Shown here: piece by piece, positions 8,302-24,600 of the stretch | Numbering within the stretch: position 1 is the stretch's first letter | Layout of the letters: every line of letters starts with the position of its first letter | Source: Mesostigma viride | Lineage: Eukaryota > Streptophyta > Mesostigmatophyceae > Mesostigmatales > Mesostigmataceae | NCBI GenBank assembly: GCA_009746045.1 | Contig: RPFO01000291.1 | Span: 64,001 to 109,744, forward strand | Direction: 5' to 3' | Length of the DNA: 45,744 nucleotides | The notes under the pieces: model-generated | Database searches by the model: none | Told to the model about the DNA's origin: nothing | The model's input: only the letters and a program-made list of their open reading frames with translations | Made by a program: the position numbers and the translations under genes

Positions 8302-10143
8302 CCAGCCCGACGGCCCGGTAGAGGAAGCCCGCGGGACCGCACGCATCACCTCCAAGAAGCAGTCGCGGTCCAGCCGGAGGGGGGCCGGCAGGGGGTCCGG
8401 CACGGGCAGCTGGAATCCGGGCTCCGCAGGGTGAAGAGCCTCCAAGGCCGCCAGGGTAGCCGCATTGGCGGGGGCCAGCTTGGCCAGTTCCAAGCGGGTC
8501 ATGGCCCGGCTGAGCTGCCCCTCGCGGACGAGGCGGATGACGTCGGCGGCCACCCGCTCGAAGTTGACCTCCCCCGACAGCCGGGCCGTGCGCGGGGGCG
8601 GCACGCCAAACAGCCCCTCCCAGTCCCCCTGCAAAAAGCGTCGGCAACGGGCAATAACCGCACCCTGGAGGCCGCGCACACCACGCCCGAGAGGGGTGAG
8701 GAGCAGGCGGGGGGTCACCATGTGCAGTTTAAAGCCCAGGGGGTCGTCCGGAGCGGCGTGCATGCGCCGGAGAGAAACGATTGCACATTGCGCGAAAAGG
8801 CTACGCGCGCGGTGGGGGAGGTCGGTCAGGGTAGACGTCGGGTTGATGGCGCATGCATCCCAGGGAACCGTGTCAAGCCAACGCCAACTGGCCGAGTAGT
8901 CGGGCGGCGGGGGCTGGGAGCCGGTGGGAGCCGAGGCGGGAGGGGGGGAGGGGGCCGGGACGGCTGGCCGGTTGAGGGGCCGTTGAGCAACACAGGCGCG
9001 CGCGTGCTGAGCGCGCCCGTGAATGGAGTACACCCGCTGGCAGTGAGCTTCCGGGCACCGGTAACAGCTCATGGCCTGCAGATCCGCCGCGCCGAGATCG
9101 GGGTGCACAGCGCGAAGGTGCTGGCAGAGGAGGTTACGGTTGTGGAACACACCAGCACACGGGGACCCCGTGGGAAGCAGCACGGCACACCGGTGAAGGC
9201 CGTCGGCGGGCGCTGAGTGGCGGGGAGCGGCGCCAGCAAAGGCAGGACGTGGGGCCTGCGGCGTCTCCCCAGCCGGGCCGGCAGGCGCGCGCACCACGAC
9301 CCGACCAGCGCCCGGCATGCCCGCCGGGGCCACGGAGGAGGCAGTGCCCACCGGGGAGACCCCCAGCGGAGGGGGATCGAGAACGCCGGCGCCCCTCCCA
9401 GGGGGACTCGCCAGCGCGCCCGCGACCACCCCAGGCCCCGGCAACGAGGCCGGGGGCGGCGGCCGAGGGGTCGGGGAGGCAGCTGGCCCCGGGGCCCGGT
9501 GGGGACCCGGCAGGGGACCCAGCGAGACCGGGGGCGGGCCGAGAGGAAGCGCAGTCCCAGGGGGCGGCACAACAGCCCGGCACAACGGGCAGCGCGGCGC
9601 GGAGTGGAGCAAGCTGCGCGCGATGCACGCTTGATGGAATGTGTGGCCGCACGCGGGCAGGCGACACAAGCCATCCCCCGGCCGGAAGGGCTCAAGGCAG
9701 ATGGCACAGGAGCCCGACTCGGGGTCGTCCCCCTCCAGAAGGGACCGGACATGAGGGGGGGGCGGGTCCCAGCCGGCCTCCCAGCAACCCGGGAGAGCAG
9801 CAATCTGGGCGCGCGAGAGGATGCCGACCGGTTGGTCAGCCGCGGGGTGCCATTCGTGCGGGATGCCTGCCAACTCCAGGATGTCGTGGAGGAAGGCAGA
9901 AACAGGCGTCCCCGCGGTTAGGGGCTGGGCGCGCCCGGCCGAGTCCACCAAGATGGCCTGGCCGCCCTGAACCGCGATGGGGGCCCCGAACTCCACACGC
10001 AGCATGGCGGCCTGCGCCAGGCTGAGGGAGGTGATGAGAAAGCCCCCACTGGCAACCGGGCCGGGAGGCGGGGCCTGGGCGTCCAAGAAGAGGCGAAGCT
10101 GCCGCGGGGACATGAGGCCCAGGTCGGCGCCGCCCGCGAGGTA
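8302..10143 (-). pseudogene. Family A ORF, middle block: RING-H2 and C2H2-like fingers, pre-RT region
   Basis: The frame is open on the minus strand from the CACTA junction to the foldback junction. A RING-H2 finger lies at about 9708-9580 (CAIC, then CGHTFHQAC, then CPLC), the signature of E3 ubiquitin ligases. A long Pro/Ala/Gly linker follows. Two zinc-finger-like units then appear near 9200-9020 (CAVLLPTGSPC...HLRAVH and CYRCPEAHC...H...C). The end, with SRAMTRLELAKLAPAN and FLEVMRAVPRASSTGPSG, is the conserved stretch just before RT domain 0/1 in many non-LTR elements. Reading upstream, the frame passes into CACTA terminal sequence, and its apparent start in that repeat is not genuine. 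The block continues in frame with the PHD block once the CACTA element is removed. Confidence 0.8.
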
Positions 10144-10154
10144 CACTAGGAGCC

Positions 10155-10505
10155 GGGTGTTGACAAAGTGTGACAAATTTTTGTCAACAATTGTCAACTT
10201 GTTGACAAAGTGTGACAAATTGTTGACAAATTGTTGACAAAGTGTGACAAAACTAGACAAAACTAGACAAAAAAATGTCAACAGCTTGACAAAACTTGAC
10301 AGAATGTTGACAATGTTGACAAAACGTTGACAATCGTTGACATGTCAACTTTGTGAGCATGTCAACAAATGTCAAAACACTGACAAGCCAAGGTGACTTG
10401 TCAACAAATGTCAAGACGTTTACAAACGCAGGCCAAACGCAAGAAAAATGTCAACAAAATGTCAACAAATGTCAACATGACAAAATGTCAACATGATAAA
10501 CAAAG
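10155..10505. repeat. Left subterminal TTGACA/TGTCAA repeat array of the CACTA element
   Basis: Dense variants of TTGACAAA, GTGTGACAAA and TGTCAACAA in both orientations, irregularly spaced. They mirror the array at 17175-17560. This is most likely the transposase-binding region. Confidence 0.85.
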
Positions 10506-14486
<3,981 letters not shown>

Positions 14487-15345
14487 ATTTTTGCCGAGGG
14501 GTGAGGATTATTCCTTGTCATGGGGGCATACAGGACGGGTTACTTATTCCTTGTCATGGGGGCAGGCAGGACAAGTTAATTATTCCTTGTCATGGGGGGC
14601 AGGCAGGACGGGTTAATTGTTCCTTTTCATGGGGGCAGGCAGGGCGGGTTAATTATTCCTTGTCATTAGGGGCAGGCAGGACGGGTTAATAATTCCTTTT
14701 CATGGGGGCAGGCAGGACGGGTCACTTATTCCTTGTCATGGGGGCAGGCAGGACGGGTCAATTATTCCGTGTCATGGGGGGCAGGCTGGACCTGTTAATT
14801 ATTCCTTGTCATGGGGGCAGGCGGGACGGGTTAGTAATTCCTTGTCTTGGGGGCAGGCAGGGCGGGTGAATTATTCCTTTTTATGGTGACAGGCAGAACG
14901 GGTTAATCACTCCTTGTCATGGGAGGCAGGCAGGACGGGTTACTTATTCCTTGTCATGGGGGGCAGGCGCATTGCATATACATTTATTCCTTGTCATGGG
15001 GGGCAGGCAGGACGGGTTAATTGTTCTTGTCATGAGGGGACGGCAGGGGGGGCTCATGATACCCTGTAGTGGGGTGGGCGAAGGCAGGGGGGGTTAATGA
15101 TTCCCTGTCATGGGGTGGGGGAAGGCAGGGGGGGTTAACGATTCCTTGTGTCCATGGGGGGCAGGCAGGACGGGTTTCTTATTCCTTGTCATGAGGGGAA
15201 GGCAAGGGAGGTAAATGATTTCCTGTCGTGGGGTGGGAGAAGGCGGGGGTAATAATTTTTCCTTGCCATGGGGGCAGGCAGGACAGGTTAATTATTCCTT
15301 GTCATGGGGGCATGCAGAAAAGCTTAAAAATTTCTTGTCATGGGA
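14487..15345. repeat. G-rich minisatellite, array 1 (units of about 33-37 bp)
   Basis: Roughly two dozen degenerate units of the form ATTCCTTGTCATGGGGG + CAGGCAGGACGGGTTAATT. Variation is mainly in the length of the G run and in ACGGG against GGGG. The reading frames in it carry repeated IPCHGG/QAGR peptides and are artefacts of the repeat. Each unit has at least two G-tracts on the plus strand, so G-quadruplexes are possible. Confidence 0.92.
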
Positions 15346-15515
15346 TTGAAAGTACCTCACAGTCAGTTGTCCTCCCTTACGAAACGGCGATTTTGTAGCT
15401 AAATGATTAACAGAGCATATGCTCTAAATCTTGTAGCAATGGGCCGCGTTATGTTTCTGTTCGTGTACTTTCAAGCATTCATCATTTTTGTTTTTCTTTT
15501 ACATTTGTCTTGTTG
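15346..15515. repeat. Duplicated block, copy 1, between minisatellite arrays
   Basis: An AT-rich block of about 160 bp containing GTAGCTAAATGATTAACAGA, GCATATGCTC and a CATTCATCATTTTTGTTTTT end. A diverged copy lies at 16444-16605, also directly after a minisatellite array. Array plus block therefore formed a larger duplicated unit. Confidence 0.75.
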
Positions 15516-16443
15516 CGGACAGGGAGGGTTGATTGCCTTTTCATGGGGGGCAGGCAGTTAATTATTCCTTGTCATGGGGGGTAGGCAGGGGTGGGGGTTA
15601 CTCCTTGTCATGGGGGGCAGGCAGGGGGGGTAGATTGCCTTTTCATGGGGGGCAGGCAGGGGCCGGGGCTTAATTATTCCTTGTAATATGGTGCAGGCAG
15701 GGGGGGTAATGATTCATTGTCACGGGGGGCAGGCAGGGGGGGGGTAACTCCTTGTCATGGGGGGCAGGCGGGGGGGGGTGATTATCCCTTGTCATGGGGG
15801 TTCAGGCAGAGGGGGCTAATCCTTGTCACATGGGGGGCAGGCTGCGTGGGTAATTTTTCCTTGTAATTAGGGGCAGGCAGGGGGGGTAGTTAATCCTTGT
15901 CATGGGGGACATGCAGGGGGGGGCAATGATTCCTTGTCGTGGGGGGCATGTAGGGGGCGTCAAGTGCTCCTTGTTATGGGGGCAGGCAGGGGGGGGATGA
16001 TTCTTGTCGTGGGGGGCAGGCAGGGGGGGGATGATTCTTGTCGTGGGGGGCAGGCAGGGAGTGTTAATTATTCCTTGTCACAGGGGGCAGATAGGGGGGG
16101 GCAATGATTCCTTGTCGTGGGGGGCAGGTAGCGGGGGTTAGTTGTTCCTTGTCGTGGGGGGCAGGCAGGGGGGGTCAATGATTCCTTGTCATGCCCATGG
16201 GGGGCAGGTAGGGGGCGTAATTATTCCTTGTATTGGGGGCCAGGCGGGGGGCGTTAATCGTTGTCATGGGGGGCAGGCAGGGGGGTTAATCCTTGTCATG
16301 GGGGGCAGGCAGGGGGGCTTGTTCCTTGTCATGGGGGACAGGTATGGGGGGGACATTATTCCGCGTCATGGGGGTAGGCAAATGGGTTAGTTTTTCCTTG
16401 TCATGGGGGGCAGGTGGGGCAGCTTAATAATTCCTTGTGGTGG
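15516..16443. repeat. G-rich minisatellite, array 2
   Basis: The same family as 14487-15345, but most units have GGGGGGGTAATGATTCCTTG in place of GACGGGTTAATTATT. The two arrays have therefore homogenised separately. About two dozen units, with G runs up to 9. Confidence 0.9.
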
Positions 16444-16605
16444 GTTTTAAGCACCTTGCAATCGTTATGCCCTCTTAAGGAAGTGTGCTTGCGTAGCTAA
16501 TCGATTAACATAACATATGCTCCAGATTTCGTACACAATGGATACCGTAATAAATTTGTTATTGACTACGAATAAACATTCATAATTTTTGTTTTTCTTC
16601 CGCAG
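16444..16605. repeat. Duplicated block, copy 2
   Basis: Contains GTAGCTAATCGATTAACATA, ACATATGCTCCAGATTT and CATTCATAATTTTTGTTTTT. It aligns end to end with 15346-15515 with many substitutions, so the duplication is older than the homogenisation of the arrays. Confidence 0.75.
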
Positions 16606-17174
16606 GAAGTCTCGGCTGTTCTGGTGCCATATGCATCCTCACCATCGTCGTCATCGACGTAGCCGGCGGACTCGTCTAGGTTCCATGCACGGGTTGCTCA
16701 GGTTTGTCTTTGAATCTGTGTGATGAGGTGTTTTCTTTGCGCAGTGTATGTTTGCCTGCAGCTACCTTTTTTGTTCCGAATAGATCAGTGCTTTCTTCTT
16801 TGCATTTGCAGCAAGAGAGGGCAGTTTTTGTACAGGTTTTTTGAACGTAATCTGCCTCTTTAATGTTGCACAACTGACAACAACCATGTATACATTGATG
16901 TTATTTCCACCTCTGCATCTTTTTTCTGTGTTTTACAGGAGAGTCGAGAGCTTTTAATCAAAATGACATCCGCAAATGACGGCTGCACACAATATACCCA
17001 ACGGGCGGCTGCCTGCAAATTCTTTGCAAGCATTTAGAGCTTTCCGTGGAAGTCATGCTCACAACGGGCTGCACGCAACGCAATGGGCTGCCGTCCGAAA
17101 TTTGCCTACGAGACAATCGTTGTTGCTGTCAGCATTAAGTAATGCTTATTTTGTAATAAAAAGGAAAATTTCAC
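16606..17174. other. CACTA interior, right; no gene seen
   Basis: A pyrimidine-rich stretch with several possible splice-acceptor-like tracts (TTTCTTTGCGCAG at about 16732) and only short frames. I cannot assign an exon. Confidence 0.35.
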
Positions 17175-17560
17175 TGGTTTTTGTCACTTTTTGTCACTTT
17201 TTGTCACTTTTTGTCTGTTTTATAGTCCTGATAAATTTTCAGGATTGTCTGTGATATATCAACGTTTGTGTTGTGATAAATGTGCACAAATGTCACTAAT
17301 TGTGGTGTGATAAAATGTGATAAAATCTCACTCTCATGTTGACAATGCGTGACGTTGACAATGTGTGACATTTTTTGACACTTTCACCTTGATAATTTGT
17401 CAAGAATTGTCTTGTAAAATCGACCTGATATGTCATGGTTTTGTCAACATTTGTATAGCTTTTGTCAACTTTTGTCAAGTGACATGTCACACTTTGTCAC
17501 ACTTTGTCACACTTTATCAACCTGACATGTCAAGCATTGTCACACTTTGTCAACACCCGG
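17175..17560. repeat. Right subterminal TGTCA-rich repeat array of the CACTA element
   Basis: Starts with four TTTTTGTCAC units in tandem, then mixed TGTGATAAA, TTGACAATG and TTTGTCAA motifs, and ends in three ACTTTGTCAC units next to the terminal repeat. It mirrors 10155-10505. Confidence 0.85.
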
Positions 17561-17569
17561 CTCCTAGTG

Positions 17570-18586
17570 TAGGCCGCCCGCACCGAGACCTGAGCGTCTC
17601 GAGCCACCGCCGTGACGAACTCGACCACCTCCTGACCCACCCGCTCGTCCAGGGAAAGCAGCTCTTCCTGCCGGGCGGCCGGGAGATGCCACGGCAGCCG
17701 GCAGCCGGCGTGATATCCTTCCAAGACATACCCCCAAAGAGTCGAGGCCGTCACCGGGGGGGCGGCGGAAAGAAATGTCGCCCGCACGCGCGCCACTAGG
17801 GCCAGGAAGGCCGGGGGCCGAGGGAGCGAGGGGAAGGCGGCCTGCAACCCGACCGCGTCCAGCAACAAAGGGCAGTACGCCCAAGAAAAGGTGGCTCGGC
17901 CCATGCACCACGCCGACAATGTGCGAGGGCGGCCACGAGGTGAACGAGTGGGCCCGGGGGCCGCCGTCCCACGCGGCAAGGACGGGGGTGGCGGCTGGGT
18001 GGCCAACCGCGGCCGGGGGAAGGGAGGCCAGAGCGTCGGGGAGCGAGGGGCCGGGGGCGGGCGCCGGGGTCGCCAGGCCCGCCGGGGGGTCGGCCGGGCC
18101 CAGCCGAGGCGACAGCGCCGCGCCCCCGTCGGCGGGGCCAGGCGACGGGTGGGGCCCCGGGGCCGAGGGCGCCAGGGCCCGAGCAACGGCGGCCCCATCG
18201 GGCAGGCCACGGCCCGCCCCGAGGGCCTCGGCAGGGGGGCGCACGGGGCAGGGGGCCGGAGCATCCGGCGGGGAGGGCAGCCCGGGGGCCCGCCGGGGGG
18301 GACAGCGCGGGCACGTCCAGGAGCCCGGCGGGACCCGGTAGAGCCGGGGAGTAAGACACTGCAAGTGCCACCCGGAATTGCAAGCATCACAAACTAACAT
18401 GTGGTGCCCGCGGTGCCCGCTCCGGCAGACCTCGCAGACCAAGGAGGGGGAGACCGGGGCGCCCGAGCCCCCCGCAGCCGGGTCGCCCACATCCGCAAGA
18501 AGGCCGGCCGCAAGCCGAGAGGACCGCCGAGGTGCCAACCGGGGAGCGGGGGAGCCGTTGGGCGAAGGGGGTCGTGGGTCGTCCAT
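17570..18586 (-). pseudogene. Family A ORF, 5' block: PHD finger
   Basis: The start is the ATG at 18586 (MDDPRPPSP), shortly downstream of a GC-rich leader. A PHD-type zinc finger lies at about 18436-18302: CEVC, then CDAC, then GWHLQC, then WTCPRC, the C4HC3 pattern of histone-tail readers. A Pro/Ala-rich linker follows. Near 17890 the reading shifts to another frame, which continues with a helical region (ARQEELLSLDERVGQEVVEF) up to the CACTA junction at 17570. In that frame the junction codon is shared with the RING block at 10143. PHD domains are known in ORF1 proteins of some non-LTR elements. Here the finger is at the N-terminus of the same ORF as the RT. Confidence 0.75.
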
Positions 18587-18698
18587 GAACAATCAGGGCA
18601 GGCGTGGCAGCCACCGAGGGGGGGCGGGGGGTGTGGGGGGCGAAGCCCCCCACGCGGGGGGTTTGGGGGGCGGCAGCCCCCAACGCGCTGCGGTCGCG
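18587..18698 (-). promoter_or_regulatory. 5' leader of family A with G-quadruplex and hairpin potential
   Basis: The plus strand has G runs of six or more at about 18619-18637 and again near 18654-18672. Two hairpin-like units are embedded: GGGGGGCGAAGCCCCCC and GGGGGCGGCAGCCCCC. On the transcribed strand this is C-rich, immediately upstream of the ORF start and directly next to the satellite. I infer a role in promoter or translation control. Only the structure potential is seen. Confidence 0.5.
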
Positions 18699-21600
18699 GT
18701 ACCGCCTGCCGTCCGGCACTTTGAAGCCCGCCGGTGCTATAATTCCTATCCGGCGTCCACGCATGTTTTCCCCTGCCTCAAACCGCACGTTGCATTTAAA
18801 TCTGGAGCCCAAAATTCACTGAAAACGTGTGCCAGCCGGTAGCAAACTGGGCCAAGCTGCCACGGAATGGTGGTACCGCCTGCCGTCCGGCACTTTGAAG
18901 CCCGCCGGTGCTATAATTCCTATCGTCCACGCATGTTTTCCCCTGCCTCAAACCGCACGTTGCATTTAAATCTGGAGCCCAAAATTCACTGAAAACGTGT
19001 GCCAGCCGGTAGCAAACTGGGCCAAGCTGCCACGGAATGGTGGTACCGCCTGCCGTCCGGCACTTTGAAGCCCGCCGGTGCTATAATTCCTATCGTCCAC
19101 GCATGTTTTCCCCTGCCTCAAACCGCACGTTGCATTTAAATCTGGAGCCCAAAATTCACTGAAAACGTGTGCCAGCCGGTAGCAAACTGGGCCAAGCTGC
19201 CACGGAATGGTGGTACCGCCTGCCGTCCGGCACTTTGAAGCCCGCCGGTGCTATAATTCCTATCGTCCACGCATGTTTTCCCCTGCCTCAAACCGCACGT
19301 TGCATTTAAATCTGGAGCCCAAAATTCACTGAAAACGTGTGCCAGCCGGTAGCAAACTGGGCCAAGCTGCCACGGAATGGTGGTACCGCCTGCCGTCCGG
19401 CACTTTGAAGCCCGCCGGTGCTATAATTCCTATCGTCCACGCATGTTTTCCCCTGCCTCAAACCGCACGTTGCATTTAAATCTGGAGCCCAAAATTCACT
19501 GAAAACGTGTGCCAGCCGGTAGCAAACTGGGCCAAGCTGCCACGGAATGGTGGTACCGCCTGCCGTCCGGCACTTTGAAGCCCGCCGGTGCTATAATTCC
19601 TATCGTCCACGCATGTTTTCCCCTGCCTCAAACCGCACGTTGCATTTAAATCTGGAGCCCAAAATTCACTGAAAACGTGTGCCAGCCGGTAGCAAACTGG
19701 GCCAAGCTGCCACGGAATGGTGGTACCGCCTGCCGTCCGGCACTTTGAAGCCCGCCGGTGCTATAATTCCTATCGTCCACGCATGTTTTCCCCTGCCTCA
19801 AACCGCACGTTGCATTTAAATCTGGAGCCCAAAATTCACTGAAAACGTGTGCCAGCCGGTAGCAAACTGGGCCAAGCTGCCACGGAATGGTGGTACCGCC
19901 TGCCGTCCGGCACTTTGAAGCCCGCCGGTGCTATAATTCCTATCGTCCACGCATGTTTTCCCCTGCCTCAAACCGCACGTTGCATTTAAATCTGGAGCCC
20001 AAAATTCACTGAAAACGTGTGCCAGCCGGTAGCAAACTGGGCCAAGCTGCCACGGAATGGTGGTACCGCCTGCCGTCCGGCACTTTGAAGCCCGCCGGTG
20101 CTATAATTCCTATCGTCCACGCATGTTTTCCCCTGCCTCAAACCGCACGTTGCATTTAAATCTGGAGCCCAAAATTCACTGAAAACGTGTGCCAGCCGGT
20201 AGCAAACTGGGCCAAGCTGCCACGGAATGGTGGTACCGCCTGCCGTCCGGCACTTTGAAGCCCGCCGGTGCTATAATTCCTATCGTCCACGCATGTTTTC
20301 CCCTGCCTCAAACCGCACGTTGCATTTAAATCTGGAGCCCAAAATTCACTGAAAACGTGTGCCAGCCGGTAGCAAACTGGGCCAAGCTGCCACGGAATGG
20401 TGGTACCGCCTGCCGTCCGGCACTTTGAAGCCCGCCGGTGCTATAATTCCTATCGTCCACGCATGTTTTCCCCTGCCTCAAACCGCACGTTGCATTTAAA
20501 TCTGGAGCCCAAAATTCACTGAAAACGTGTGCCAGCCGGTAGCAAACTGGGCCAAGCTGCCACGGAATGGTGGTACCGCCTGCCGTCCGGCACTTTGAAG
20601 CCCGCCGGTGCTATAATTCCTATCGTCCACGCATGTTTTCCCCTGCCTCAAACCGCACGTTGCATTTAAATCTGGAGCCCAAAATTCACTGAAAACGTGT
20701 GCCAGCCGGTAGCAAACTGGGCCAAGCTGCCACGGAATGGTGGTACCGCCTGCCGTCCGGCACTTTGAAGCCCGCCGGTGCTATAATTCCTATCGTCCAC
20801 GCATGTTTTCCCCTGCCTCAAACCGCACGTTGCATTTAAATCTGGAGCCCAAAATTCACTGAAAACGTGTGCCAGCCGGTAGCAAACTGGGCCAAGCTGC
20901 CACGGAATGGTGGTACCGCCTGCCGTCCGGCACTTTGAAGCCCGCCGGTGCTATAATTCCTATCGTCCACGCATGTTTTCCCCTGCCTCAAACCGCACGT
21001 TGCATTTAAATCTGGAGCCCAAAATTCACTGAAAACGTGTGCCAGCCGGTAGCAAACTGGGCCAAGCTGCCACGGAATGGTGGTACCGCCTGCCGTCCGG
21101 CACTTTGAAGCCCGCCGGTGCTATAATTCCTATCGTCCACGCATGTTTTCCCCTGCCTCAAACCGCACGTTGCATTTAAATCTGGAGCCCAAAATTCACT
21201 GAAAACGTGTGCCAGCCGGTAGCAAACTGGGCCAAGCTGCCACGGAATGGTGGTACCGCCTGCCGTCCGGCACTTTGAAGCCCGCCGGTGCTATAATTCC
21301 TATCGTCCACGCATGTTTTCCCCTGCCTCAAACCGCACGTTGCATTTAAATCTGGAGCCCAAAATTCACTGAAAACGTGTGCCAGCCGGTAGCAAACTGG
21401 GCCAAGCTGCCACGGAATGGTGGTACCGCCTGCCGTCCGGCACTTTGAAGCCCGCCGGTGCTATAATTCCTATCGTCCACGCATGTTTTCCCCTGCCTCA
21501 AACCGCACGTTGCATTTAAATCTGGAGCCCAAAATTCACTGAAAACGTGTGCCAGCCGGTAGCAAACTGGGCCAAGCTGCCACGGAATGGTGGTACCGCC

Positions 21601-24600
21601 TGCCGTCCGGCACTTTGAAGCCCGCCGGTGCTATAATTCCTATCGTCCACGCATGTTTTCCCCTGCCTCAAACCGCACGTTGCATTTAAATCTGGAGCCC
21701 AAAATTCACTGAAAACGTGTGCCAGCCGGTAGCAAACTGGGCCAAGCTGCCACGGAATGGTGGTACCGCCTGCCGTCCGGCACTTTGAAGCCCGCCGGTG
21801 CTATAATTCCTATCGTCCACGCATGTTTTCCCCTGCCTCAAACCGCACGTTGCATTTAAATCTGGAGCCCAAAATTCACTGAAAACGTGTGCCAGCCGGT
21901 AGCAAACTGGGCCAAGCTGCCACGGAATGGTGGTACCGCCTGCCGTCCGGCACTTTGAAGCCCGCCGGTGCTATAATTCCTATCGTCCACGCATGTTTTC
22001 CCCTGCCTCAAACCGCACGTTGCATTTAAATCTGGAGCCCAAAATTCACTGAAAACGTGTGCCAGCCGGTAGCAAACTGGGCCAAGCTGCCACGGAATGG
22101 TGGTACCGCCTGCCGTCCGGCACTTTGAAGCCCGCCGGTGCTATAATTCCTATCGTCCACGCATGTTTTCCCCTGCCTCAAACCGCACGTTGCATTTAAA
22201 TCTGGAGCCCAAAATTCACTGAAAACGTGTGCCAGCCGGTAGCAAACTGGGCCAAGCTGCCACGGAATGGTGGTACCGCCTGCCGTCCGGCACTTTGAAG
22301 CCCGCCGGTGCTATAATTCCTATCGTCCACGCATGTTTTCCCCTGCCTCAAACCGCACGTTGCATTTAAATCTGGAGCCCAAAATTCACTGAAAACGTGT
22401 GCCAGCCGGTAGCAAACTGGGCCAAGCTGCCACGGAATGGTGGTACCGCCTGCCGTCCGGCACTTTGAAGCCCGCCGGTGCTATAATTCCTATCGTCCAC
22501 GCATGTTTTCCCCTGCCTCAAACCGCACGTTGCATTTAAATCTGGAGCCCAAAATTCACTGAAAACGTGTGCCAGCCGGTAGCAAACTGGGCCAAGCTGC
22601 CACGGAATGGTGGTACCGCCTGCCGTCCGGCACTTTGAAGCCCGCCGGTGCTATAATTCCTATCGTCCACGCATGTTTTCCCCTGCCTCAAACCGCACGT
22701 TGCATTTAAATCTGGAGCCCAAAATTCACTGAAAACGTGTGCCAGCCGGTAGCAAACTGGGCCAAGCTGCCACGGAATGGTGGTACCGCCTGCCGTCCGG
22801 CACTTTGAAGCCCGCCGGTGCTATAATTCCTATCGTCCACGCATGTTTTCCCCTGCCTCAAACCGCACGTTGCATTTAAATCTGGAGCCCAAAATTCACT
22901 GAAAACGTGTGCCAGCCGGTAGCAAACTGGGCCAAGCTGCCACGGAATGGTGGTACCGCCTGCCGTCCGGCACTTTGAAGCCCGCCGGTGCTATAATTCC
23001 TATCGTCCACGCATGTTTTCCCCTGCCTCAAACCGCACGTTGCATTTAAATCTGGAGCCCAAAATTCACTGAAAACGTGTGCCAGCCGGTAGCAAACTGG
23101 GCCAAGCTGCCACGGAATGGTGGTACCGCCTGCCGTCCGGCACTTTGAAGCCCGCCGGTGCTATAATTCCTATCGTCCACGCATGTTTTCCCCTGCCTCA
23201 AACCGCACGTTGCATTTAAATCTGGAGCCCAAAATTCACTGAAAACGTGTGCCAGCCGGTAGCAAACTGGGCCAAGCTGCCACGGAATGGTGGTACCGCC
23301 TGCCGTCCGGCACTTTGAAGCCCGCCGGTGCTATAATTCCTATCGTCCACGCATGTTTTCCCCTGCCTCAAACCGCACGTTGCATTTAAATCTGGAGCCC
23401 AAAATTCACTGAAAACGTGTGCCAGCCGGTAGCAAACTGGGCCAAGCTGCCACGGAATGGTGGTACCGCCTGCCGTCCGGCACTTTGAAGCCCGCCGGTG
23501 CTATAATTCCTATCGTCCACGCATGTTTTCCCCTGCCTCAAACCGCACGTTGCATTTAAATCTGGAGCCCAAAATTCACTGAAAACGTGTGCCAGCCGGT
23601 AGCAAACTGGGCCAAGCTGCCACGGAATGGTGGTACCGCCTGCCGTCCGGCACTTTGAAGCCCGCCGGTGCTATAATTCCTATCGTCCACGCATGTTTTC
23701 CCCTGCCTCAAACCGCACGTTGCATTTAAATCTGGAGCCCAAAATTCACTGAAAACGTGTGCCAGCCGGTAGCAAACTGGGCCAAGCTGCCACGGAATGG
23801 TGGTACCGCCTGCCGTCCGGCACTTTGAAGCCCGCCGGTGCTATAATTCCTATCGTCCACGCATGTTTTCCCCTGCCTCAAACCGCACGTTGCATTTAAA
23901 TCTGGAGCCCAAAATTCACTGAAAACGTGTGCCAGCCGGTAGCAAACTGGGCCAAGCTGCCACGGAATGGTGGTACCGCCTGCCGTCCGGCACTTTGAAG
24001 CCCGCCGGTGCTATAATTCCTATCGTCCACGCATGTTTTCCCCTGCCTCAAACCGCACGTTGCATTTAAATCTGGAGCCCAAAATTCACTGAAAACGTGT
24101 GCCAGCCGGTAGCAAACTGGGCCAAGCTGCCACGGAATGGTGGTACCGCCTGCCGTCCGGCACTTTGAAGCCCGCCGGTGCTATAATTCCTATCGTCCAC
24201 GCATGTTTTCCCCTGCCTCAAACCGCACGTTGCATTTAAATCTGGAGCCCAAAATTCACTGAAAACGTGTGCCAGCCGGTAGCAAACTGGGCCAAGCTGC
24301 CACGGAATGGTGGTACCGCCTGCCGTCCGGCACTTTGAAGCCCGCCGGTGCTATAATTCCTATCGTCCACGCATGTTTTCCCCTGCCTCAAACCGCACGT
24401 TGCATTTAAATCTGGAGCCCAAAATTCACTGAAAACGTGTGCCAGCCGGTAGCAAACTGGGCCAAGCTGCCACGGAATGGTGGTACCGCCTGCCGTCCGG
24501 CACTTTGAAGCCCGCCGGTGCTATAATTCCTATCGTCCACGCATGTTTTCCCCTGCCTCAAACCGCACGTTGCATTTAAATCTGGAGCCCAAAATTCACT

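Noticed and set aside
8266-9216. Long plus-strand ORFs across 8266-10025
   Set aside because: They are GC-rich shadows antisense to the RING/C2H2 block, which has clear zinc-finger motifs on the minus strand.
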